Part shown: positions 52,018-64,000 of the stretch, one piece after another
Layout: every line of letters starts with the position of its first letter
Position numbering within the stretch: the first letter of the stretch is position 1
From: Silurus meridionalis
Taxonomy: Eukaryota > Chordata > Actinopteri > Siluriformes > Siluridae
Assembly: GCF_014805685.1 (NCBI RefSeq)
Contig: NC_060887.1
Span: 10,429,963-10,493,962, forward strand
Direction of reading: 5' to 3'
DNA length: 64,000 nucleotides
The notes under the pieces: model-generated
What the model saw: the letters and a program-made list of their open reading frames with translations, nothing else
Database searches by the model: none
What the model was told of the DNA's origin: nothing
Translations under genes and position numbers: made by a program

Positions 52018-52087
52018 GTCCTGTGGCTCAATTGGAAGAGCTTTGCCTCTGGGTTGAGAGGTTGCCGGTTCAAACCCCGGCCAGGGC
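52018..52087 (+). repeat. tRNA-like module B with foldable cloverleaf
   Basis: Acceptor stem gtcctg/cagggc, D arm gctc-aattggaa-gagc, anticodon-like arm cctct-gggttg-agagg (six-base loop), T arm gccgg-ttcaaacc-ccggc. A and B boxes are present. A six-base anticodon loop and an eight-base T loop make a working tRNA unlikely. Confidence 0.75.
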
Positions 52088-52409
52088 TCGAAGTTAAGTG
52101 TGGAAGGTGTCCGGAATGGTTGCGTTAATGGTTGGATGTGGACGGTTTCGGAGGGTGTATCCTGAAGCAGGGGGGCAATATCCGGGCATCTGCCCCCCCA
52201 GCGTCTGAGAAGTTGAAAACAGGGGGTTATGAAGCAAGAACCTCCAAAAAAGTATGGACTTAGTTTTGCATATATACTGAAAAATTCTGCCAAAAACCTA
52301 TCACCCTCACTTTTTCTGAGGCTGTGAAGCAGCAGTCCTTCACAGCCTTTGTTCACAGTCAACCACACTATTGCTCACCACAGACTACTTTCCACACAGC
52401 TTACCCAGT

Positions 52410-52487
52410 GTGGGGACAAGCCAGATTCGAACCAGCAACCTCTGAGCTCAGAGGCAAGGCTTTTACCACAAAGCCATCAAGTCCCAC
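52410..52487 (-). repeat. tRNA-like module C with foldable cloverleaf
   Basis: On the minus strand: acceptor gtgggac/gtccccac (one extra C), D arm ggctt-tgtggta-aagcc, anticodon-like arm cctct-gagctc-agagg with a six-base loop, and B box 'ggttcgaatct'. The same arm sequence as module B shows they are related, in inverted orientation. Confidence 0.75.
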
Positions 52488-52570
52488 AACAGACCTTCTT
52501 TTTTTTTGGGGGTTTATCCTTCGTTTCATTCTTCAAAACAAGAAATTCAGACCAAACAGAAACACAGAAA

Positions 52571-52641
52571 GCAGGATTCGAACCCTGAACCCCACCAACA
52601 GCGAAATACCAGTCTTAACCCACTGAACCATCGGGAAGGAC
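52571..52641 (-). repeat. tRNA-like module D
   Basis: On the minus strand, A box 'tggttcagtgggttaagac' and B box 'gggttcgaatcctgc', with a cagg/cctg T stem. Confidence 0.7.
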
Positions 52642-52757
52642 TGGCTGCGACAATTGTTTAGTGCAGGTCTATCTTTTCTTTCAAACCATCAACACAAGAC
52701 TATAATGCTAAAGACAGACGTAGGAAGCAAACCCATATCATGACTAGCAGGGACAAA

Positions 52758-52828
52758 GCAGAATTCGAACCCTGATTCAGACCATTAGTAACGCACCAGC
52801 ATTAACCCACTGAACTATCAGGAAGGAT
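52758..52828 (-). repeat. tRNA-like module E
   Basis: Same layout as module D ('tagttcagtgggttaatgct', 'cagggttcgaattctgc'), placed about 187 bases further on. The spacers also match ('gcaggtctatctttctttt'). Confidence 0.7.
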
Positions 52829-52940
52829 AAGCTGGAAAGCTTGTTTAGAGCAGGTCTATCTTTCTTTTTAACCCATCAAAACAAGAATATGAAGATGTAG
52901 GAATCAGGAATTTAACCTACCTCATGACTAGCAGACAGAA

Positions 52941-53007
52941 AGCCAGGTTTAAACCCTGACCAACAACATTAGCGAAGTACCAGTCTTAACCCACTAATCC
53001 ATCAGAA
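52941..53007 (-). repeat. tRNA-like module F
   Basis: Same layout ('tggattagtgggttaagact', 'cagggtttaaacctggc'), about 183 bases after module E. The B box is decayed. Confidence 0.65.
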
Positions 53008-53154
53008 AAAAACAGGATGGGAAGCTTGATTAGAGCAGGTCTATCTTTCTTTTCAAACCATCAACACAAGAATTTAACGCTAAAGAAAGATGTAGGAAGC
53101 GAATACAGATGTAAGTAGCACAAGTTGAACCCACATTGTAAATGGCAGGAAGAA

Positions 53155-53800
53155 AGCAGGATTCAAACCCTGATCCTCACCATCAAGTCAAGTCAAGAGG
53201 CTTTTATTGTCATTTCTACTATACACAGTGGTACACATTACACAGTAAAAATGAGACAACGTTCCTCCGGAACCCTGGTGCTACACTAAACAACAACAAG
53301 CTACATAAAGTGCATCGAGTGCAACCTAGTGCAAACAGTGCAGACAAAAAAAACAATACAGACAGACAGTGCAGACAGAAAACACAAGACAAGACACAAA
53401 ACCTGAGATAGTGGCAACTAGTAAACCTACTGTATACTCTGAATATACAGTACTGTATGAGGAAACTGTAAAAACTATACACGGGACTGAATATAAACAG
53501 ACACAATGTAGTGCAAAAAACAGCAGCAGTCAAGAGGTGCAAAAGACAGCATGTAAACATAATAACATATAACGCATACATGTAAAGTATGTATAACATG
53601 TAAAGTATAATAACAGTATAGTGTAATAAGAAACAGTAAAGGTGCAAAAAACAGCATGTAAACAGTGTAGTACGGTAGAGTATAAATAATAATAAATAAA
53701 TGATGGTGGAATGGGCTGAGATGAGTAATGAGTGTGTGTCGAGTGTTAAGTCTAGGACTTCAGCGAGGCACCAGCCTTAACCCACTGAACCATGGAAGAG
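53155..53800 (-). repeat. tRNA-like module G split by an insertion
   Basis: The B-box half 'cagggtttgaatcctgc' (minus strand) is at 53157-53173 and the A-box half 'tggttcagtgggttaaggct' at 53772-53791. The repeat at 53182-53757 lies between them. Confidence 0.65.
53182..53757 (+). mobile_element. Interspersed repeat inserted in module G
   Basis: It begins 'catcaagtcaagtcaagagg' then 'cttttattgtcatttctact' and contains 'gagacaacgttcctccggaa' and 'gtgcatcgagtgcaacctag', words of a repeat very frequent in fish. It ends near 'ggaatgggctgagatgagta' and 'gtgtgtgtcgagtgttaag'. It has no long reading frame. Confidence 0.75.
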
Positions 53801-53821
53801 TTCAGACTGGGAAGCATGTTT

Positions 53822-54208
53822 AGATGAGGCACAAGCCTTAAACCACTGAGCGACCACTGCTGAAAAGCATGTGTGCTTTTTGGAGGGTTCATACTTTGTT
53901 TCATGCCAGCGCAGTAAGAAAGAATGCATGTAGGACTGGCTTTGAAACCTTATCAACAGCGTGGACTATATTAAGGACCATGTTCAGGCACAAGCCTTAA
54001 CTGAGCTACCACAGAAGTGCTTTTTTTTTTAGTTATCTTTCATTAAAGACCAGGAAATCAAGAAATTAATCCAACACAGAAAGGACAGAATTGAAATGTT
54101 TTCAGAGTGGACAAGGTCCAGACGTTTTATTTACCAACACAGCAACCAGCTCGACCAGGAATCAAACTCTCAAACTCATCCTCATGGGGACCCTGACATT
54201 AACCCACT

Positions 54209-54210
<2 letters not shown>
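53822..54210 (-). repeat. Decayed tRNA-like modules H, I and J
   Basis: A-box halves on the minus strand at 53826-53862 ('cagtggtttaaggcttgtgc'), 53983-54015 ('agctcagttaaggcttgtgc') and 54187-54210 ('tagtgggttaatgtcagggt'). B-box parts are weak or missing, except 'gagtttgattcctgg' near 54155. Confidence 0.5.
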
Positions 54211-54353
<143 letters not shown>

Positions 54354-54558
54354 ATAAATATGGTGTGAGGTCCAGTTAACAGCTAAAACAGGTAGAAGTA
54401 ATATCTACTTTTTTACTTAAGTACATGTCAGAGCCAAGACTTCTTTACTTTCACTTGAGTAAAAAAGTATAATCAGTACTTCAACTTTTACCCGAGTATT
54501 TTAAACATAAGTATCTGTACTTCTACTTAAGTAAAGGATGTGTGTACTTTTGCCACCT

Positions 54559-54559
54559 C

Positions 54560-54640
<81 letters not shown>
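54559..54640. repeat. (TA)n microsatellite, right flank of the hAT-like element
   Basis: About 40 TA units with one TG interruption. It is the likely continuation of the array at 51483-51550. Confidence 0.9.
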
Positions 54641-54643
<3 letters not shown>

Positions 54644-54646
54644 GTG

Positions 54647-54787
54647 AAAATATTTAGTAAATGCATATGAGATATTATTGCATTATTTAGATAATATTTT
54701 TATATATAAAAAATTATATATATAAATATAAATATATATATATACAATATATACAATAATATCTCATATGCATTTACTAAATATTTT
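54647..54787. repeat. Perfect 34-bp inverted repeat
   Basis: Arms 54647-54680 and 54754-54787 are exact reverse complements around a 73-base A/T spacer. The arm core is 'tagtaaatgcatatgagata'. Confidence 0.95.
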
Positions 54788-54829
54788 TCCCCTTTTTATA
54801 TGTTTTTATTTTTATTTTCCTGCTTGGAA

Positions 54830-54908
54830 CACACACACACACACACACACGCACACACATGCGCGCAAACACACACACACACACGCACACACACACACAC
54901 ACACACAC
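54830..54908. repeat. Interrupted (CA)n microsatellite
   Basis: CA units with several CG and TG changes. Confidence 0.9.
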
Positions 54909-54965
54909 CCATGCACATGCATTTTTTTTCTCCTCCATTCTTTTGTTCCTGTGTGTGACAAAGGA

Positions 54966-55047
54966 TATAAATAAAAGCCTTGTCACAATTCTCTTTCACT
55001 TTAGTTTTCTCTGACACGTCCCAAAGAAACGTCTGTACACCTAATAT
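54966..55047 (+). promoter_or_regulatory. Candidate TATA promoter and non-coding exon 1 of the secreted EF-hand gene
   Basis: TATAAATAAAAG (54966-54977) is followed by a short exon-like stretch ending in the donor CTAATAT|GTAAGTAAAG (55048). The coding exon at 57530 is preceded by an acceptor 'gtcttacacag' ending about 17 bases before the ATG, so a spliced 5' exon is required. This is the best candidate seen upstream. The link is inference. Confidence 0.45.
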
Positions 55048-55337
55048 GTAAGTAAAGATTTATTAGCAGATTTATTTTTCTCTTACTTCTACTTTCTCTT
55101 ACATTGTTTAGTTCTAAAAAAATATATTTTTTTTGAGATATCTCTCAAAATAATTTCCTTATTACTATTATTATCGTTATTATTATTATTATTATTAATA
55201 GTAATAGTATAATCATCACCATAACATATTATTTACATATAATTATTATTTGTCATTTTCCGTTCCTAGCTGTAGGACATAACCCTGAAAATAAATAAAT
55301 AAATGAATAAATAAATAAATAAAATAAACAGACAAAT

Positions 55338-55372
55338 TACATTCTGGCAAATGTAGCATTTGCCAGAATGTA
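55338..55372. repeat. Perfect 16-bp hairpin
   Basis: Arms 'tacattctggcaaatg' and 'catttgccagaatgta' around three bases (tag). Confidence 0.95.
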
Positions 55373-56589
55373 TGCTCTTTAGCAGCATTGACAAACGAAT
55401 TAAAGTTTTTCTCAGTTTCTTTCAAGCATTTCTCAAATCATCCTTAATATTTGCAATCCAGTAAGTGCATTTTTAAAACAATTTGTACAACAGCACAATA
55501 CACTGGATTTCTTGCCTAAACCTGTATTTTTCTCAAAATACTTAGTTCATATTTTAAAAGTACAGTAAGTATTTGTGTTAATGAACATCTCATTGCCATC
55601 AGAGGTTCTTTTGTCATTGTTCACAAACAAGATAGTCAAAATGTTTAGTCATGTTTTCAGTATGACGCTTTTCTTGATATAAACTACGGTTTGGATTACA
55701 ATGATTGAAAATGCACAAGGCTGAATTTCTTCTGTATGGTCTATATGAATTTTAGCATCACAAATGTATTTATTTGATTGCATATTTGATTTACTAGTAC
55801 TAGTGTACGTTGGTTGTTCGTCTATTTTCAGAAAGTGTAATTCTGTGCTTTGCTCCGTCTGTATATGTTCGCCAATGGAAGGTTTACAAATCATCTTTGA
55901 TCTTTTTTAGTTTTTGAGAACTAGTTGATTATTGGTTGAATTAAAACTGTACACTTACCTTCATTAGTGAAATTTAAGATTCACCTGCACAATTCATCAA
56001 TTCAAGAAATATTTACCAAAAAAAAAGGTTTAATAGAAATGTAAGCATGACAGATTCTGACACCGGGTTTAACCATTTTGTATTCAATTACTTATGTCAT
56101 GAACTGATGCTAATGTTTTGGGGGTTAAGACTATTTAGGTGAAACTAGTATAATATATTTTGATCAACGTGACATAAACAACTGACAATGTAGGAAACTG
56201 CAGACACTTGTACACAATAGAATAAATGAATGTACAAAATCGTTCACAATTTGATCCAAGCAACGAGAAATGTTCTTAAGATGTAACTAAATGACGTGCA
56301 GGTTGAATAAGGAGTTTTAAGAATTTTATTTCTGATCTAAGAAAAGCTCCAAAAAACTGTAATATAGGATTCACACAGTGCAATACGCTCTTGGTGAAAT
56401 GGGCGGGCTGAATTATCATGAGTGAGCGAGGGGGCTTTGAGGCTTTGGAACCTCACTGTAATTACTTATCAAAATATTTGCCCTTTGCTGCATCATGATT
56501 TAATATTTGCTTTTCTATCTTTCCAATGCATGAGATAAGACAGTGTGTCTAAGATAATAATGTCATCTATAAAGGTCTTGCCCAATGAC

Positions 56590-56815
56590 CCAGCAATCGA
56601 TTAGGGTAAGGGCATCTGAGAAATGCTGTCAATGGGAAGGGGTAACTCAGACAGTGGTCTTTTGCCCTAAGGTGGGTTGTGAGTTGAAATCCAAGCATTA
56701 CCATTTTAGCACTGCTGGACCCTTGAGCAAGACCCTTGACTGCCCAGTTGTATAAATAAGATACATATATGTCGCTCTGGATTAGAGCATCTACCAAATA
56801 CAGTAAATGTATATT
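56590..56815 (+). mobile_element. tRNA-derived SINE
   Basis: Words 'gtgggttgtgagttgaaatc', 'actgctggacccttgagcaa' and 'gaccc' are followed by the tail 'gtcgctctggattagagcat' then 'ctaccaaatacagtaaatgt'. The B box is decayed. Confidence 0.7.
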
Positions 56816-57196
56816 TTTGCACAGCACTTATAAGTATAAATACAATATCACCCTGGGCAAAAAGGAATGGCATGGTACATGACATTTATTTCTCAGACTG
56901 TACACTAACATGAAATACACCAATAGGTGTGATACTGCCATAGGAACAAAAACCCTGCCCACAGCATTGTGGCCCAAAACTCTTTCAGGCATTTAATCTG
57001 TCAACTTAATTACATCAAGGGCGAGCACATTCATTAAGGCAAATCATGTGCATGCATCAGAGTTCACGGCTCGAGTTGACCAACCAGTTCATCCTGTTTA
57101 CATCTTTTTTGTTCTCCTTTGTCCTCCTTTCTTTCTCTTATACATTCTATACAGTGATCTCAAGAGCTCTTAAGACACACTGTCTCATCTCATGCA

Positions 57197-57197
57197 T

Positions 57198-57268
<71 letters not shown>
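57197..57268. repeat. (AAAG)n microsatellite
   Basis: About 18 AAAG units. Confidence 0.95.
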
Positions 57269-57269
<1 letters not shown>

Positions 57270-57375
57270 CATTTTTCATGACAAGGCAAAATGCTAATAT
57301 TTTTATATTTATTATAGTGGGGTGTGAAGGTCTTGGGGGTATTCAATTGTTAATATTTTTAGATATTGGAAGAAG

Positions 57376-57377
<2 letters not shown>

Positions 57378-57412
<35 letters not shown>

Positions 57413-57424
57413 CGTGTGTGTGTA
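57378..57424. repeat. (TG)n microsatellite
   Basis: About 23 TG units with two changes, about 100 bases before the coding start of the secreted EF-hand gene. Confidence 0.95.
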
Positions 57425-57529
57425 TATACGAGAAAGAGTTTTCTTCATTTTGAAGTAATGTTTCTGACTGTCACTTTTCCCTGTGCTGATTTAAATATGT
57501 CTGTCTTACACAGTCCTTGACTTGCTGTA

Positions 57530-59160
<1,631 letters not shown>

Positions 59161-59260
59161 ACAGCAGTTTGGTCATAAACAAAGCCAGAAAGCAGGCATA
59201 CGGAAATACTACTCTTTTATCATTAAGCATGTTTAAGTTGCAGACAGCTTGTAGGTGGAG

Positions 59261-59262
<2 letters not shown>

Positions 59263-59337
<75 letters not shown>
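59263..59337. repeat. (TA)n microsatellite in the 3' UTR of the secreted EF-hand gene
   Basis: About 37 TA units between the stop codon and the polyadenylation signals. Confidence 0.95.
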
Positions 59338-59340
<3 letters not shown>

Positions 59341-59349
59341 TCATCTCTG

Positions 59350-59366
59350 AATAAATCTTTAATAAA
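59350..59366 (+). terminator. Polyadenylation signals of the secreted EF-hand gene
   Basis: AATAAA at 59350-59355 and again at 59361-59366, about 190-200 bases after the stop codon. Confidence 0.65.
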
Positions 59367-59929
59367 ATCTATAACATTTTGAGTGAACTGTGTATGTAAG
59401 TATTGTGTGACCCTTACAAGAGATAACATTTATCCTATTTTTCACTCTTTAGCTCTTTCTCTTACTACACAAATACACAAAATGTTCTTACATATACAGA
59501 CGTGGACCAATTTGTTGATGCCTCTTCATGAAAAGAAGCAGACAAAATTCATTGGTGCCCATTATTGTTTATTTCGAAGTGAATATAAATCTGAGTTAAA
59601 AATAATAAAACAAATAAAAGTGGTCTTTAGAGATAGTCACTGCCAACAAACAATTTCTGTAGGTTTTACTGACATACACATGTCTACAGCTGATAGGACT
59701 ATTTACAAGCAAACGGTTTCATCTTTGTTTGATGGGGTTTAGATCGGGGTTGATAAGAAGGCCACTTCAGTGTAGTCAGTGTTTTGTTTTCTTTTTCTGT
59801 TTGTATGTACTCTCTGATTTCCACTTCAGCCACTGCTTGCAACCTTGGGATAACCACGTCCTTTACCCTCACATGATGCAAATGTGGCAGGCTGTTGTCC
59901 GTTTCTTCTCTACAACATCAGAAGGATTT

Positions 59930-60340
59930 GATCGTTTTTATCCACACAGGTTGCTCAGTAACTTGTTCAGTCTCTTGTCATTTTAAGACAGGACTACTGC
60001 AACGCTCTGCTGACAGGTCTACCTATGATATCAGTTACTCCTCTACAAAAGGTTCTCACACACCACCCCACTGCTACGCTCCCGCCATTGGCTTCTGATA
60101 GCTGCATGCACCAACACCCTCAACCTCAAAGCTCTTATCACTCCTCACACTGAACCATGCTCTAACTGATCTTCTAGCAATGCTCAATTGGTACCACCAT
60201 CTCTCAGAGTAATAGGAGGTATATATCTAGACTAGAAGTGGTGGAATAAACTTCCCCTAGATGTCCAAACAGCTGAGTCACTGGCTATCTTTAAACAAAT
60301 AGTTAAGTATTTAAACAAAAAAGAGTGATATAATTCCTTC
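59930..60340 (+). mobile_element. L2-like LINE 3' ORF fragment
   Basis: Plus-strand words encode DYCNALLTGLP-type sequence ('caggactactgcaacgctct' then 'gctgacaggtctacc'), followed by decayed 'ccattggcttctgatagctg' and, near 60240-60300, a 'WNKLPLDVQTAESLAIFK'-like end. This is the C-terminal region of an L2-type reverse transcriptase, frameshifted. Confidence 0.72.
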
Positions 60341-60679
60341 CAAGATTTTAGTCAGATGGTTGATGGTATCCTAAGTTTGCAGTCTGGGGATCCGGTGTAA
60401 TGGATGACAATAAAAAGCTTCTTGACTCTCTCTTGGCTCCCTGTGCCAGCGAGGAGGCCCCAAAACATCATGTCAAGTCTCGTCCATGTTTCCCAGTAGG
60501 CATCATGTTCTTGTCTGTGGAAGTTTCATTTTTGCATCTGTATACATACAGCTGATGTGTATTCAGCTGATAAAGCTCCATTTTTTGCAAAATAAATATT
60601 GTTTTTTCTCATAGTTACATGAAATGCTGTCACATTAACATTTGATGTCAAAATAAACTCAAGGGACACCTGGCTTTTT

Positions 60680-61130
60680 CATCCATATAAGTTCTTCCTC
60701 AAACTTTGACCACAGAATTAGTGCCACACAACTGCAAAGGATGTCTTTGGATCAGGTAGCATTGAAATTTCCCTACATTTGAACTAGGAGATTCAAACCT
60801 CTTCCAGCATGATACTGCCAACTCCAAGAAGATGTGCTTGACATGGGTTGGAGTAGAAGATCTTAAATGGCATGCTAGAGATCTCTGTCATCATATTGAA
60901 CACTTTGTGATGAACACTGACTCTTCCCAAGGTCTCCTCACCCTACATCAGTACCTTACTTTACTAATGCCCTTGTGGCTGAATGAGCATAAAACTCCAC
61001 AAGCACACTCTAAAACATTTTCCCAGAAGAATGTTATTATAAGAGCAAATAGGGACTTAATGTGGAATTAGATGTTCAGAAAATGTAATCATATGTTCAG
61101 GGTCCACAGACTTTTGTCTAAATGTGTTAT
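60680..61130 (+). mobile_element. Tc1-type non-autonomous element remnant
   Basis: 'aacactttgtgatgaacact', 'tcaccctacatcagtacctt' and the end 'cagggtccacagacttttgt' then 'ctaaatgtgt' match the family described at 21250-21635. Confidence 0.65.
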
Positions 61131-62904
61131 GTATATATGAATTAAAGTAAAAAAAAATGTTAATTATGAAACGGTGTCACACATGAACAAACACATGCAG
61201 ACCAGAAACCATGTGCTGTCAGGAACTAAAACAGAAATATCAGTACTAAATCTATAGGTAGGTATTATAATCATAAAGTGCTGGCACAGGAAAAGAGCTC
61301 TTTCCCCCGGTGGAGAGAATCTTTCTGAGGAGAGAGAAAAAAGTCCACACAACCTCATCAATCATTTCCATCAGCACTTCAGCGAAACACTTAGAACAAT
61401 ATACATTATTAAGCGCCGCTGATTATTTGGTTTGAAATATTAATGAGCCGAAAGATCAACCGGGCTGAAGAAAAGAAACTTTTAAAGATGTCTAAGCAAA
61501 GTTTCTGCTGAGAAGCAGAGAAGGCGTGAGAGCGGCACACAGGGATGTTGAGGAGAAACAGATGGTTCTGTAAAAACAAGGGGAAAAAAAGTAAGAACAA
61601 ATAGCTATGACTTGTAACTGTGCATGCTGCTCCTAATAAATACCTTCTGAAACAGCCGTACATATAAAACCCAAAGCTCAGCGAGTGTGGGTGAGGTGTA
61701 GATGCATGACAAGCAACTTTTTAAGCTGATCTCTGACCTCACCTGCTCCCTTAGCAGCAGACAGCTCTCCTCTCAGGCTTCCTGACCAAACGCTGGTGTG
61801 TGGTTTAATGCGTGTATGAGTGTTTTCTCAGATGTTTTGTGTTAAAACTACAACTGATTGCTTACTACTGACAGGAAGTTTTTTCTGAACTGAGAGAAAA
61901 ATTCAAGACTCATGAGTTTAGAATTTTTATCATCCCATGTCATTCACTTCCTGTTCATTCTCGCACATTCAGCTGAATGTATGAATAGAACTTGAGAAAT
62001 TGAGAAAAGGTGTAATTAACATAATCATATAGTACTTCCTTTAGTTTTGAATTTCTAAAGGAATTAAACATTACATAGCATGCTGTTATAGGACAAAGAT
62101 AAAATAAAATAGAGTTGTGTGATCCAAAATGACACAAGAAGTGTTGCTAATATTTTTTCCCCCCAAACACAGCACATTGTGAGGTGCTTTATTTCTCTTA
62201 TACCTGAACAATTTTGACAAGAAGGACTAGTTAGAATGTTTAGTTTATAGTTAATAGAATTGATTAAGAGCTATACCCTCAGCAACATCTATTTTTCTCT
62301 CTTGGAGTTAAACTTATTTTTGATATCCCCGAAAAACCAAACATTGAAAAAACCTTTTCGAACAAGGACACTTCTCCAGCAAACCACCAGAGGGCACTTT
62401 TCTCCAATTTTTCCTATCATTCACTTTCTGTTCATCTGCTATAGACAAGCAAAAGGTTCATTATGTCTGTTACGAAGCCTTGCCAATAGTGGACTCGCAT
62501 GTAAGACCTTAGCTGTTTCTATTGTTATTTCCTTATTGTGTTTTACTTTTTCTGCCTATTTTATACTTTTCTATAGTTGCCTGTTCATCTTGGAAATGTT
62601 CTTGAAGATTTGCACCCATATTTGCAGACACTGCAGATCAGCAACTTAAGAACTTTGAGGATTGATTTGGACTGTAATTTATATTAACAGTCTACTTCAA
62701 TGACTCAGGACCACAGTTTGCATGAACAGTTCTGCATTTAAACACCTCTCACTGAACAGCACACCTCAACAATTATGGAACTGAAATAAATGCCAGTTTG
62801 GTGCCACCCAAATAAAGATGGGTTCCCTTTTGAGTCTGGTTTTCTTCTTCATGTCATCTCAGGGAGTATTTCCTTGCCACAGTCACCACTGGCTTACTCA
62901 TTAG
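61131..62904. other. Spacer, no gene seen
   Basis: Both strands were read for exons. Short open frames here lack splice logic or recognisable domains. Confidence 0.55.
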
Positions 62905-63752
62905 CAGTGTTGTGCTAGTTACTAAGTTACAGTTACTCGTTACTTTATTCAAAAAGTAACTCAATTACTTTGTTGATTACTTACATCAAAAAGTAATGCG
63001 TTACTGTTAAAAGCAACTTTTTAGTTACTTTTTTAAAGAGCGTTCTTTAATGTTCCCATTAATGCCCTTTTATGCATTATGATCTAAACAAACACTACAC
63101 TGACTTAAACACAAAGTAATATTTAAACACTATTTTATTAAAGTCAGACCAGCACAAACTGAATATATCACAAGGATTTCTGAAATAAAAATCAAAACAA
63201 GCTGAATAATATATTCAGGATCAAAAACTAAAGTGGCTTCTGCATCATAAACGCTGTTGTGTTGAGCTCTTAAACATGTTCCTTTCACAGTTTATCAAAA
63301 CTATCAACAATGTATAACATAACACCGGGTTAGCTTCTAGCTTCGTCGAGGCATGGAGTTTCTGGAGGAGCTTCGACAGATTGGAGTTGCTGTTTATCGC
63401 AGTAGATACGACATTCGATCTAGAAAGACACAACTTACATTTGACTAAAAGATTTTTGCCTTTATGCTTAACTACAGTGAAATAATGAGCATGTTTTCAC
63501 TTTGAGAAACTCGTCTTGCTCTCGTCTCGACTTGCCATTACTCCACACATACGTGAATAAATGGAAACACGCCCACAGCGCGTCTTCTTCGTGTTTACAG
63601 TGGTTCTCATCCACCAATCCAGCAATGCGTCGCTGCTGTAAACAGGTTAGACTGTAGGCTACACTTCAGCAGAAAGTAACGGGTAACGCACCATATGGTA
63701 ACGGTAACGGAGTTACTTTATTTAAAAAGTAATGCATTATTGCCCAACACTG
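62905..63752 (-). mobile_element. Non-autonomous hAT transposon, copy 2, inverted
   Basis: Begins 'cagtgttgtgctagttacta' and ends 'tgcccaacactg'. It is flanked by near-identical 8-bp duplications, 'ctcattag' (62897-62904) and 'cacattag' (63753-63760). Relative to copy 1 at 11938-12897 it is in opposite orientation. The decayed BED-finger coding remnant lies at about 63350-63540 on the minus strand. Confidence 0.9.
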
Positions 63753-64000
63753 CACATTAGGGATAAACTTTTACATTCTTTTATACAATTTAATAACCTC
63801 TTTATCTCTGTGAATCTGCTTTAAGACAAAATCCATTGTTTAAAGTGCAATACAAACAAAAATGAATTCAATTTAACAATGCCTTCCGGAAATGTCACAT
63901 AAACCTATTTTTTAGAACGCGTCACCATTATTCCGCAGGTTCATTTTTGGCAGTTTGGCATGTGTTTCTTATACATTTTAGGTGATATGAAAGTAAAAGT
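63753..64000. other. Window end, nothing recognised
   Basis: A/T-rich sequence without supported features. Confidence 0.5.

Larger units (their letters stand above)
55048..57512. other. Upstream region of the secreted EF-hand gene, mostly intron if the exon at 54966 is right
   Basis: No coding exon is seen. Contents are an (AAAT)n patch at 55290-55326, the hairpin at 55338-55372, a SINE at 56590-56815, the (AAAG)n run and the (TG)n run. Confidence 0.5.

Noticed and set aside
52018..52087. Module B as a functional tRNA gene
   Set aside because: The six-base anticodon loop and eight-base T loop are not compatible with a normal tRNA, and related copies are repeats.
52571..53007. Tandem modules of about 185 bases as a CRISPR array
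   Set aside because: The units are long, diverged, tRNA-like and in a vertebrate genome. There are no short identical repeats with unique spacers.
53142..53411. Open frame of 89 codons over the nested repeat
   Set aside because: It spans the boundary of two repeats and has no domain or start context.
61409..61663. Minus-strand frame of 84 codons in the right spacer
   Set aside because: No recognisable domain, no splice partners and no regulatory context were found.

Overview
The window is eukaryotic and looks like a teleost fish. It has spliced vertebrate genes, A/T-rich spacers, long (TA)n, (CA)n and (TATC)n microsatellites, many Tc1-type transposons, fish-type DIRS retroelements and tRNA-derived SINEs. 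The exact lineage cannot be read from the sequence. The density of Tc1 and DIRS debris would suit an otophysan such as a catfish, but that is inference.

Four cellular genes can be supported. (1) An S100 calcium-binding protein on the minus strand (coding 14042-14475, non-coding first exon near 15700-15760). (2) krtcap2, a small membrane subunit of the oligosaccharyltransferase, on the minus strand in five coding exons (22035-26679). (3) trim46 on the plus strand in twelve coding exons (28389-42225), divergent from krtcap2 and carrying the full RING, B-box 1, B-box 2, coiled-coil, FN3 and SPRY layout. (4) A small secreted protein with one EF-hand on the plus strand in three coding exons (57530-59160), which I do not recognise. 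krtcap2 next to trim46 matches the order known at human 1q22. All four reading frames are intact across every predicted splice junction.

The rest is mostly mobile-element debris. 1-4.1 kb holds a LINE fragment and two convergent DIRS fragments. 7.9-10.4 kb holds a deleted DIRS copy that keeps its inverted ends and carries a nested L2-like LINE piece. 11.9-12.9 kb and 62.9-63.75 kb are two oppositely oriented copies of one non-autonomous hAT element. 22.6-24.4 kb holds three Tc1-type remnants. 44.0-45.2 kb is a decayed Tc1 element beside a third DIRS fragment (45.3-47.9 kb). 49.35-50.91 kb is a nearly complete Tc1-like transposon with both terminal repeats, broken by frameshifts.

The most unusual region is 51.55-54.56 kb. 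It is a roughly 3-kb unit with hAT-like ends, inserted in a (TA)n tract, that carries a series of tRNA-like modules: two on the plus strand, then about eight on the minus strand, several of them in tandem units of about 185 bp. Other points for a second look are complementary (CA)n and (GT)n tracts at the two ends of trim46 intron 3, four tandem pyrimidine-tract modules before exon 2 of the secreted EF-hand gene, a DSGxxS motif in TRIM46, and several perfect long hairpins.
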